DNA of 10,928 nt from Clostridiaceae bacterium (GTDB lineage: Bacteria > Bacillota > Clostridia > Saccharofermentanales > UBA5734): assembly GCA_012522285.1 (NCBI GenBank), contig JAAYKS010000417.1, positions 1 to 10,928 on the forward strand. Direction: 5' to 3'. The translations under genes and the position numbers were made by a program. The notes beneath the pieces were generated by a model. It was not told where the DNA came from. It did no database searches and worked only from the letters and a program-made list of their open reading frames with translations. The stretch's first letter is position 1; each line of letters starts with the position of its first letter. This document shows positions 1 through 6,091 of the stretch, piece by piece.

Positions 1-410
1 CGCATGCAGGCCTCCAGTCCGGTCAAATTCGGCGGGTTGTGGAGCGGCGCTATCGGAATCAGGTCGCGGATGGTGTCAAGCACTTGCGTGTCCACCAGCA
101 CACTGGATTTGTACCGATCCCCGCCATGCACCACCCTGTGCCCGACCGCGACGATCTCGGCCAGGTCGATCCCTTCCCGGGCAAACAAACCGAACACCGC
201 CTTGAGTGCCTCTTTATGATCCGCAAGCGGGATCGACGCGGTCTGCCTTTCGCCTCCGTTTTCATACCGGATCTGGCTGGTCTCCGGCGATCCGACTTCC
301 TCAGCAATCCCCTTCAGGATTCCTTCGAGTCGCGTGTCCGTACACAACCGATAGAGATTGAATTTGACGGACGAGCTTCCGCAGTTCAGGACCAGTACGC
401 ATGTTTGCAT
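1..410 (-). CDS. ackA: Acetate kinase, N-terminal part (cut by window edge)
   Basis: Acetate kinase interconverts acetate + ATP and acetyl phosphate + ADP in the cytoplasm; with phosphotransacetylase it gives substrate-level ATP in fermenters. The reverse strand from ATG at 410 encodes 136 residues before the left edge, about one third of the usual ~400. The family signature is clear: an ASKHA-fold N-terminus with NCGSSSVKF at residues 9-17, GHRVVHGG at 90-97 (the Arg contacts substrate in the family) and PLHNPPNL at 122-129. The start is supported by the match to family N-termini and by a purine-rich GCGGAG about 8 nt upstream. It is transcribed away from the dehydrogenase gene at 545. No pta is visible, but it could lie outside the window. 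Identity is near certain; the C-terminal domain is not visible. Confidence 0.96.
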   Translation of the reverse strand, partial: MQTCVLVLNCGSSSVKFNLYRLCTDTRLEGILKGIAEEVGSPETSQIRYENGGERQTASIPLADHKEALKAVFGLFAREGIDLAEIVAVGHRVVHGGDRYKSSVLVDTQVLDTIRDLIPIAPLHNPPNLTGLEACM

Positions 411-544
411 GGATTTGTTCTCCGCTTCGCTTAGAATGGTCCCCGCCACACGGCCGGGGTGGAATCGACTGCTTCCAGTGTAACGGATGAGCGTATGGCC
501 TGTCTTGTTCTCTTCTCAACGGCGGAAAAGTTTATGATGGAACC
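411..544. other. Divergent intergenic region between ackA and the SDR gene
   Basis: This 134-nt gap separates two divergently transcribed genes and must hold signals for both unless one start is misplaced. I see no convincing -35/-10 pair. The best on the ackA strand is AAGACA, 18 nt, TACACT (about 4 of 6 matches each). A short GC-rich imperfect hairpin lies around 441-458. The plus-strand gene has only a weak Shine-Dalgarno candidate, GATGGA at 536-541. Confidence 0.5.
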
Positions 545-1387
545 ATGGAGACAAAAAAAATCGTATTGATCACAGGTGCGACAGGCGGTCTGGGAGATCC
601 GGTCGTCCGGCTACTGTCCGCAAGCGGCCGCTGGGTGGTGTTCGCGGCGGGAACCAACCGGGAGCGGCTGGACCGCCTCCGCGGTTTGCCCGACCTCCAT
701 CCGGTGGTCCTCGATGTCACGCGGCAGGACAGCGTCGATCGCGCCCGCGCGGAAGTGCTTACGCACACCGCCGGGCTGGACGCGGTGGTCCATCTCGCCG
801 GTGCCTCCGCTTTTGCGTCCCTGGTCGGCACGGACGCCGCTGAAAAACTCGAACACATCCTCTCGATCAATGTGATGGGCATGGCCCGTGTTAACCAAAC
901 CTTTTTCCAGCTGTTGCAGGCGCGAGGCGGCCGGATCATCCATTGCAGTTCCGAGGCAGGCTGGATGACACCACAGCCTTTTGCGGGAGCGTATTATCTG
1001 TCGAAACACGCGGTGGAGGCATACAGCGACAGCCTGCGCCGGGAACTGATGTTCCTGGGGATGTCTGTGGTGGTCCTCCAGCCCGGACATTTTCGCACAA
1101 ACATGTCGAACGCCGTACGGGCCGGGTTCGAACAAACCCGGAAGGACAACCCCCTCTACGCTGCGGTGCTGACGCGGCTCGGACCCTGGATGGAGCAGGA
1201 ACTCGACCGCTCCGGAGACCTTGATGCCTTTGCCCGCCTGGTGCAAAAAGTGCTGGAGGTTCGCCGCCCCCGGATCCGATACCGCATCGGCACCAGCCGG
1301 TGGCTGACCCTGCTGGAGCTTTTGCCGGACAGGCTGGTCGACCGGCTTTACCTGTATCTGGGGACAAGGGGGCATCGAAACCTGTGA
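545..1387 (+). CDS. Short-chain dehydrogenase/reductase (SDR) family oxidoreductase
   Basis: This 280-residue protein is a classical SDR, an NAD(P)(H)-dependent Rossmann-fold oxidoreductase, probably cytoplasmic. The dinucleotide-binding motif TGATGGLG is at residues 10-17, an acidic LDV is at 56-58 (adenine-ring contact), the conserved Asn is N109 in SINVMG, a catalytic Ser lies in CSSEAG (134-139) and the YxxxK pair is Y150/K154. PGHFRTNM at 180-187 matches the PGxxxT cofactor loop. The usual NNAG motif is replaced by HLAGAS at 83-88, a mild deviation. The C-terminal ~60 residues resemble the hydrophobic, arginine-rich tails of retinol-dehydrogenase-like SDRs. Substrate cannot be inferred. 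It is the only plus-strand gene here, divergent from ackA and ended by the terminator at 1399. The ATG at 545 places the glycine motif at the normal distance from the N-terminus. Confidence 0.9.
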   Translation: METKKIVLITGATGGLGDPVVRLLSASGRWVVFAAGTNRERLDRLRGLPDLHPVVLDVTRQDSVDRARAEVLTHTAGLDAVVHLAGASAFASLVGTDAAEKLEHILSINVMGMARVNQTFFQLLQARGGRIIHCSSEAGWMTPQPFAGAYYLSKHAVEAYSDSLRRELMFLGMSVVVLQPGHFRTNMSNAVRAGFEQTRKDNPLYAAVLTRLGPWMEQELDRSGDLDAFARLVQKVLEVRRPRIRYRIGTSRWLTLLELLPDRLVDRLYLYLGTRGHRNL

Positions 1388-1398
1388 CCGCTCGGGAA

Positions 1399-1434
1399 AA
1401 AAGCGTCGCACGGCAAAAACCGTGCGACGCTTTT
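1399..1434. terminator. Bidirectional intrinsic terminator between SDR and pnp
   Basis: A perfect inverted repeat GCGTCGCACGG (1403-1413) / CCGTGCGACGC (1420-1430) encloses a 6-nt loop. It is flanked by an A-run on the left and TTTT on the right, so both strands show a GC-rich stem followed by a U-tract. The minus strand gives TTTTTT. It lies 12 nt after the plus-strand stop codon and about 50 nt after the pnp stop, serving both convergent genes. Confidence 0.92.
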
Positions 1435-1484
1435 ACTATTGTGGTTGTCCGGTCTCTCTTGAGGCTGCCCGGCTTGTCAGTTTG

Positions 1485-3806
1485 TCAAAAATCCCGGGTG
1501 TGCTTTTTCGGGCCGCCTTCCGGCGCGTCGCCGGATTTTTCCGCCTGATCGTGGCGGGGGGTATATCCGCTGCCGGGCCGACGATCGTTCGGGCGGTCCC
1601 GACGCTCGTCCCCACGGGGGCGTCTGTCGTCGCCGCGCGGACGGCGGTCTTCACCACGCGGTCCGCCGAACGGCCGGGCAGGACGATCCCGCGATTCGGA
1701 TTCGTTGAACCCCTCCGGCTTGGGCAGACAATCGCGCATCGAAAGGTTGATGCGACCCTGGCTGTCGACCTCGGTGACCATGACCTTGACCGGATCTCCT
1801 TCGCTGACGACATCCTCGACCTTTTCGACCCGTTTCCAAGCCATCTTGGAGATGTGGACCAGGCCTTCCTTGCCAGGCGCGAATTCGACGAATGCACCAA
1901 AGGTCATCAGACGGGTGACACGGCCCTCGAACACTTGACCCGGCTCGGGATCGTTCACGATTCCTTCGATGATCGCAATCGCCTTGCGCCCCATTTCGAT
2001 GTCCGCTGCCGCGACATACACCCGACCGTCTTCTTCGATGTCGATCTGGGTACCGGTCTCGGCGATGATCTTGTTGATCACTTTGCCGCCTGCACCGATG
2101 ACTTCGCGGATTTTGTCGACCGGCACCTGCGTCTGCAGGATCTTGGGGGCATACCGGGAGAGTTCCTCGCGGGGAGAAGCGATACATGGGAGAACGATGT
2201 CGTTGATGATCTGCAGACGGCCTTTGCGGGTCATCTCAAACGCATCGCGGACGATGTCGTACGAGAGGCCGTCCACCTTGATGTCCATCTGGATGGAGGT
2301 GATGCCTTCGGTCGTGCCGGCCACTTTGAAATCCATGTCGCCGAAAAAGTCTTCGATGCCCTGGATGTCCATGAACACGAGAAAATCGTCTTCATTCTCT
2401 TCGTTGACGATCAGACCGGCTGAAATGCCGGCGACCGGACGCTTGATCGGTACACCCGCGTCCATCAGCGCGAGGGTGCTGGCACACACCGAACCCTGCG
2501 AGGTGGAACCGTTGGACATCAGGACTTCCGAGACCAGCCTGATGGCATATGGGAATTCGTCTTCTGCGGGCAGAACCGGGATCAAAGACCTCTCTGCGAG
2601 GGCACCGTGCCCGATTTCCCGACGGCCGGGGGAACGCGCCGCACGCGCTTCGCCGACACTGTAGGGCGGAAAGTTGTAGTGATGGATATAGCGCTTTTCA
2701 TTTTCGGGATCGATGCCGTCGAGTTTCTGCGCGCTGGACATGGGCGCCAGGGTGCAGGAAGTCAGAACCTGTGTCTGACCGCGCTGGAACAGACCTGAAC
2801 CATGCACGCGGGGCAGAACCCCGACTTGCGCGGACAAGGGACGGATGGCATCGATGGGACGCCCGTCCACACGCCGGTGTTCACGGAACAGGTAGTCGCG
2901 GACGACTTTTTTCTCCAGTTTGTAGACCGCTTCGCCGACCAGGGGGAGCCATTCCGCGTTGATGTCCGCCACATGGGCTTTGACTTCTTCGGTCAATGCC
3001 GCCACCGCGCCGTCCCGGACACTCTTGTCGTCCGACAACACCGCAGCCCGCATTTTGTCCCATCCGAAGGTTTTGACCTGGTTGAATAGATCCTCCGGGA
3101 CGTCTTTTGAAACATATTCGAATTTGGGTTTCCCGATGTCCGCGCAAATCCCGTCGATGAAATCGCAGAGTTCGCGGATCATGCCGTGGCCCTGGATAAT
3201 GGCGTCCAGTACGACCGCGTCCGCCACTTCATTCGCACCGGCTTCGATCATGGCGATTTTCTTTTTGGTTCCGGCCAGCGTGATGTGCATCGCACTGTCC
3301 GTCCGCTGGGCTTCGGTCGGATTGAACACGGTTTTGCCGTCCACCAGACCGATCAGCATGCCGCCGATGGGCCCGTCCCAGGGGATGTCGGAAGTGGAGA
3401 TTGCGATAGAGGTGCCGACCATCGCGAGAATCTCGGGCGAATGGTCCTGGTCCACCGACAAGACGAGGTTGTTGACCACGACATCGTTGCGCAGATCTTT
3501 CGGGAAAAGCGGTCGGATGGAGCGGTCGATCACGCGTGACGTCAGCACGGCCTTTTCGGAAGGGCGTCCTTCACGGCGGATAAAGCCGCCCGGGATTTTC
3601 CCGACCGAATACATTTTTTCCTCATAGTCCACACTCAGCGGGAAGAAGTCGATCCCCTCGCGCGGTGTGACAGATGCGGTCGCGGTGGACAGAATCACGG
3701 TGTCGCCGTATCGGATCAAACAGGATCCGTTGGCGAACTGGGCCAGTTCCCCGATCTCAACGATCAGGTCACGGCCGGCAAATTGGGTTTGATAGATCTT
3801 TTTCAT
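1485..3806 (-). CDS. pnp: Polyribonucleotide nucleotidyltransferase (PNPase)
   Basis: PNPase is a trimeric 3'-to-5' phosphorolytic exoribonuclease acting in cytoplasmic mRNA decay. The 773-residue product has two RNase PH-like cores (about 1-215 and 310-545) joined by an all-helical region, then a KH domain (about 553-612, GxxG loop GAGG at 571-574) and an S1 domain (about 622-691). Family motifs include GFIRREGRPSE (74-84), GSGLFQRGQTQ (336-346) and YNFPPYSVGE (377-386). Metal and catalytic residues D486, D492 and K494 (GDMDFK) fall at the same numbers as in E. coli. Residues 706-753 form an Arg/Asp/Pro-rich low-complexity tail with repeated RRPRGD units. The ATG at 3806 is chosen over an upstream in-frame ATG because it starts the conserved domain and has GGAGGG at 3817-3822, 10 nt away. 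It follows rpsO, the classic pairing. Confidence 0.98.
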   Translation of the reverse strand: MKKIYQTQFAGRDLIVEIGELAQFANGSCLIRYGDTVILSTATASVTPREGIDFFPLSVDYEEKMYSVGKIPGGFIRREGRPSEKAVLTSRVIDRSIRPLFPKDLRNDVVVNNLVLSVDQDHSPEILAMVGTSIAISTSDIPWDGPIGGMLIGLVDGKTVFNPTEAQRTDSAMHITLAGTKKKIAMIEAGANEVADAVVLDAIIQGHGMIRELCDFIDGICADIGKPKFEYVSKDVPEDLFNQVKTFGWDKMRAAVLSDDKSVRDGAVAALTEEVKAHVADINAEWLPLVGEAVYKLEKKVVRDYLFREHRRVDGRPIDAIRPLSAQVGVLPRVHGSGLFQRGQTQVLTSCTLAPMSSAQKLDGIDPENEKRYIHHYNFPPYSVGEARAARSPGRREIGHGALAERSLIPVLPAEDEFPYAIRLVSEVLMSNGSTSQGSVCASTLALMDAGVPIKRPVAGISAGLIVNEENEDDFLVFMDIQGIEDFFGDMDFKVAGTTEGITSIQMDIKVDGLSYDIVRDAFEMTRKGRLQIINDIVLPCIASPREELSRYAPKILQTQVPVDKIREVIGAGGKVINKIIAETGTQIDIEEDGRVYVAAADIEMGRKAIAIIEGIVNDPEPGQVFEGRVTRLMTFGAFVEFAPGKEGLVHISKMAWKRVEKVEDVVSEGDPVKVMVTEVDSQGRINLSMRDCLPKPEGFNESESRDRPARPFGGPRGEDRRPRGDDRRPRGDERRDRPNDRRPGSGYTPRHDQAEKSGDAPEGGPKKHTRDF

Positions 3807-4047
3807 GTAACGAGTACCCTCCGATGGCGGATGTCCGCCGGTTGTTGTGGATTCCATCTGCCGGCATCCGTTCGGGATGCCTGCCTTCGGACGGTAGCCT
3901 GTAGGGTCCAAGGCCGATCTCGCGTCGGCCGCGCAACCTACGTTCTACAGTCCTGCGGCACCTGTCCCTCCGGCATGGAGGAATCCGTGTGCTGGTTGCT
4001 CTATGAAACAGGGTGGGCGGGAAATCCGCCCACCCTATCCATATCGG
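3807..4047 (-). promoter_or_regulatory. rpsO-pnp intergenic region / structured pnp leader
   Basis: This 241-nt gap has no gene but several inverted repeats on the transcribed strand. They are a strong stem at 4010-4036 (listed separately), CCTCC/GGAGG at 3967-3971/3977-3981, a compound stem at 3901-3941 (GTAGG/CCTAC outside GGCCGA/TCGGCC), GGCATCC/GGATGCC at 3863-3869/3875-3881, and GGCGG/CCGCC at 3826-3830/3835-3839 just upstream of the pnp Shine-Dalgarno. In E. coli the pnp leader stem is cut by RNase III and then attacked by PNPase, giving autoregulation. A similar role here is inference. No clear promoter for pnp was seen in the gap. Confidence 0.6.
4010..4036 (-). terminator. Terminator-like stem-loop after rpsO
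   Basis: An 11-bp near-perfect stem, GGGTGGGCGG (4011-4020) / CCGCCCACCC (4026-4035) plus an outer A-T pair, has a 5-nt loop and begins 12 nt after the rpsO stop codon. On the transcribed strand it is followed by TGTTTCATAG, a poor U-tract. It is better read as a partial terminator or 3'-end stabiliser that lets some transcripts continue into pnp, like the t1 site between E. coli rpsO and pnp. Confidence 0.7.
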
Positions 4048-4311
4048 TTACTTTCTGATGTTCAGTTTTTCGATGATCGTACGATAACGGTTGATGTCGA
4101 TGCGGGTGAGATAATCCAGCAGGCCCCTGCGACGGCCGACCATGGAAAGCAGCCCGCGGCGGGAATGATGGTCACCCTTGTGGACCTTGAGATGCTCGGT
4201 GAGGTGGTTGATCCGCTCCGTGAGAATGGCGATCTGCACCTCCGGCGACCCGGTGTCCCCTTCTTTCAACCCATACGTTGTGATCAGTTCTGTTTTTCTT
4301 ACCTTGTCCAT
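4048..4311 (-). CDS. rpsO: 30S ribosomal protein S15
   Basis: S15 is a primary 16S rRNA-binding protein (helix 20-22 junction) needed for platform assembly, and it also forms the B4 bridge to the 50S subunit. The 87-residue product has the normal length and the family signature: TGSPEVQIA at 20-28 and the basic helix HKGDHHSRRGLL followed by RRGLLDYL (44-68). The ATG at 4311 is preferred over an in-frame ATG nine codons upstream because a perfect AGGAGG (4317-4322) lies 5 nt before it, inside what would be coding sequence for the longer form, and because S15 proteins begin here. A promoter is visible about 80 nt upstream, and pnp follows downstream. Confidence 0.98.
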   Translation of the reverse strand: MDKVRKTELITTYGLKEGDTGSPEVQIAILTERINHLTEHLKVHKGDHHSRRGLLSMVGRRRGLLDYLTRIDINRYRTIIEKLNIRK

Positions 4312-4389
4312 CTTGTCCTCCTCATTCGCCAGTAGCAAAGTAGACGGTCGGACGATCCGTTAAACCTTGTCTATGGCAGACTGCGATAG

Positions 4390-4418
4390 ATTCTACCATG
4401 GGAGACGGTCGAATACAA
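4390..4418 (-). promoter_or_regulatory. Sigma-70/SigA-type promoter for rpsO
   Basis: On the minus strand, TTGTAT (4413-4418) and TAGAAT (4390-4395) are separated by exactly 17 nt, and TGG directly before the -10 makes it an extended -10 element (TGnTAGAAT). The predicted start near 4383 gives a leader of about 70 nt before rpsO, room for the S15-binding leader structure known in other bacteria. It lies between the purM stop (4466) and rpsO. Confidence 0.72.
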
Positions 4419-4465
4419 GTATGCCGCCGGCTTTACCCGCACTGTACGGAAGAGTCCGGCGCGGA

Positions 4466-5650
4466 TCAGAAGACGTATTCTTCTCCCCGATCTCGGATCA
4501 CGACCTGATTGTCCCCGCCGGAGGATTCCACCCGGCCGACCTCCCGTGCGGCTATGCCGTACGATGCCGCGATCGCAATGATCTGTTCCACCGCCTGCTC
4601 GTCACAATACACTTCCATCCGATGGCCCATGTTGAAGATCTGGTACATCTCCCGGGGGTCGATGGCGCCGGACGCGCGGATGGCGGCAAACACCGCCGGC
4701 GCTTCAAACAGGTTGTCCTTGACATATGAGAGCCCCTGTCCATAATCCCGGCACTTGACCTGGCCTCCGCCCGTGCAATGGAGGAGCCCTGAAACAGACG
4801 TCCGGCAAGCCGCCAGAATAGCGCGGACCACCGGCACATAGGTGCGCGTCGGAGACAGCAGTGCCTCCCCAGCAGTCATCCCGGCACCCGCGGACGCGTC
4901 ATCGCCCGGCAGAGGTGTGGTCAGGGAATAGCGGCCGACATACACCTGGTCGGGAGCGATCGTTTCGGAAAACGATTCCGGATATCGGGTGCGGTATTCC
5001 GAGGACAGCAGCAAGTGCCGTGCCGCGGTGAGCCCATTGGAGCCGATACCGCTGTTGATCCGATCTTCATACACTGCCTGCCCGAACGACGCGAGTCCGA
5101 CGATCCGGTTTCCGACGCGGATGCGGGAGGCGTCGACCACTTGTTCCCGCGGGAAGCGGACCACCACCGTACTGTCCGCGATCAAGGTGCGGATGAGATC
5201 TCCGACGTCCGCGGTCTCGCCCCCGGTCATCGTGATCCCGACGCCCTGCGCTGCCATCCGGCCGATCGCCTCGTCGTACCCCCGGATCAGCGCGGCGACA
5301 CAGGCGGCATCAATCCGATGGGCATTGCGCCCGATCGTGTTGGACAGCAAAAAACCGTCCGTCGCGCCTACGCAGGCCAGATCGTCGGTATTCATCACTA
5401 GGGAGTCCTGTGCGATTCCCGCAAACCAACCGGGGTTTCCGGTCTCCCTGTACATCATATAGGCCAGCGAGGATTTGGTGCCCGCTCCGTCGGCGTGGAC
5501 CACCGTACACCAGTCCGGATCGCCCGCCAGATCGGGAAGGATCTTGCAGAAGGCACCGGGATACAGCCCGCGAGACTGGTGCGCGACCGCCTTTTTTACG
5601 TCGTCCTTGGTCGGCGAGACGCCGCGGTCCAGATAGGCTTTGGCTGACAT
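4466..5650 (-). CDS. purM: Phosphoribosylformylglycinamidine cyclo-ligase (AIR synthase), long divergent type
   Basis: PurM converts formylglycinamidine ribonucleotide plus ATP to aminoimidazole ribonucleotide, step five of de novo purine synthesis. The 394-residue product is longer than the ~345 of typical PurM but keeps family motifs in order: DGAGTKS (54-60, phosphate/ATP loop), MNTDDLACVGA (86-96), GGETAD (143-148), GLASFG (185-190) with GSNGLT (203-208), SPTRTYV (266-272), HCTGGG (291-296) and FNMGHRME (339-346). HADGAGTKSSLAY and GHRME rather than GIGM resemble, from memory, the AIR synthases of Bacteroidota. The ATG at 5650 is preferred over an upstream in-frame ATG in rnpB because AGGAGG lies 6 nt before it and it begins the conserved N-terminus. 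No other pur gene is nearby. A related AIR-synthase-like paralogue is a less likely alternative. Confidence 0.88.
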   Translation of the reverse strand: MSAKAYLDRGVSPTKDDVKKAVAHQSRGLYPGAFCKILPDLAGDPDWCTVVHADGAGTKSSLAYMMYRETGNPGWFAGIAQDSLVMNTDDLACVGATDGFLLSNTIGRNAHRIDAACVAALIRGYDEAIGRMAAQGVGITMTGGETADVGDLIRTLIADSTVVVRFPREQVVDASRIRVGNRIVGLASFGQAVYEDRINSGIGSNGLTAARHLLLSSEYRTRYPESFSETIAPDQVYVGRYSLTTPLPGDDASAGAGMTAGEALLSPTRTYVPVVRAILAACRTSVSGLLHCTGGGQVKCRDYGQGLSYVKDNLFEAPAVFAAIRASGAIDPREMYQIFNMGHRMEVYCDEQAVEQIIAIAASYGIAAREVGRVESSGGDNQVVIRDRGEEYVF

Positions 5651-5690
5651 GGCAGGCCTCCTGTGTCGGGTTGTTGGCATGGATCGAATG

Positions 5691-5715
5691 AATAAAAAAG
5701 GGTTTTCCGAGCAAG
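5691..5715 (-). terminator. Possible rnpB terminator (P1 3' strand plus U-tract)
   Basis: The 3' strand of helix P1 (5702-5715) is followed on the transcribed strand by CCCTTTTTTATT, with six T at 5694-5699. There is no separate local hairpin, so termination or 3' processing would have to rely on the long-range P1 helix. purM starts only about 50 nt further on. Confidence 0.45.
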
Positions 5716-6056
5716 TCTGTAAGCCGGGTTCTGTGTTTGACAACCATCTATCTACGCCTGCCTTCCCAGACAGGCTTGAGCCATCTCCCCGGGACTTGCG
5801 GGCCGCAAACGTGTCCCTCCGCGATGTTGCTCCGGGTGGGGTTTACATAGCCGGATTGTCGCCAACCCGCTGGTGAGCTCTTACCTCGCCTTTCCATCCT
5901 TACCGGCCTTGCGGCCGGCGGTTTCTTTCTGTTGCACTTTCCTTGAAGTCGCCTTCACCGGGAGTTACCCGGCACCCTTGCCCTGTGGAGCCCGGACTTT
6001 CCTCACGTGCCGCCTTTCGGACTGGCACCCGCGGTTGTCTGGCTTGCTCGGAAAAC
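5702..6056 (-). ncRNA. rnpB: RNase P RNA, bacterial type A
   Basis: This is the catalytic RNA that removes 5' leaders from pre-tRNA. On the minus strand the two ends form a 14-bp P1 helix, GTTTTCCGAGCAAG at 5702-5715 against its complement at 6043-6056. The conserved 5' block GAGGAAAGTCCGGGCTCCAC is at 5985-6004 and the conserved 3' block ACAGAACCCGGCTTACAG at 5717-5734. Between them lie a GTAAGAGCTCACCAGC-type segment, a GCAA-capped stem CCGGCC/GGCCGG (5903-5918) in the P12 position, and the AAACCCCACCCGGAGCAA core segment typical of type A. The length of about 355 nt is normal. The 5' end at 6056 fits the promoter at 6063-6091. The 3' end is less exact. It sits between nif3 and purM. Confidence 0.96.
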
Positions 6057-6062
6057 AGACCC

Positions 6063-6091
6063 ATTATACGTCACACCGGACCTCCGGGCAA
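6063..6091 (-). promoter_or_regulatory. rnpB promoter overlapping the nif3 stop codon
   Basis: On the minus strand TTGCCC (6086-6091) and a perfect TATAAT (6063-6068) are spaced by 17 nt. The TAA stop of nif3 (6064-6066) lies inside the -10 hexamer. Seven nucleotides downstream of the -10 is position 6056, the first base of P1, so the predicted transcript needs little or no 5' trimming. Confidence 0.85.

Noticed and set aside
411..544. AAGACA / TACACT as the ackA promoter
   Set aside because: Both hexamers match only about 4 of 6 and spacing is 18 nt; too weak to call without transcript data.
1545..1690. Short tandem repeats as a possible CRISPR or mobile-element trace
   Set aside because: The repeats are in-frame codons for the Arg/Asp-rich PNPase tail, without regular spacers or target-site duplications.
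1422..2423. Long plus-strand open frame (333 codons) opposite pnp
   Set aside because: The opposite strand encodes highly conserved PNPase with all catalytic residues. In GC-rich coding DNA long antisense frames are common, and this one shows no recognisable domain or ribosome-binding site.
3807..3911. N-terminal extension of PNPase from an ATG at 3911
   Set aside because: The extra 35 residues lack conservation with PNPase N-termini, would cover leader hairpins, and the ATG at 3806 has its own GGAGGG.
5717..5740. TTGTCA-like -35 in the 3' part of rnpB as a purM promoter
   Set aside because: These bases belong to universally conserved RNase P RNA positions, and the matching -10 (TACAGA) is poor, so the resemblance is probably chance.
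5651..5743. N-terminal extension of PurM into rnpB
   Set aside because: It would translate the conserved 3' part of RNase P RNA. The ATG at 5650 has a perfect AGGAGG at correct spacing and begins the family N-terminus.
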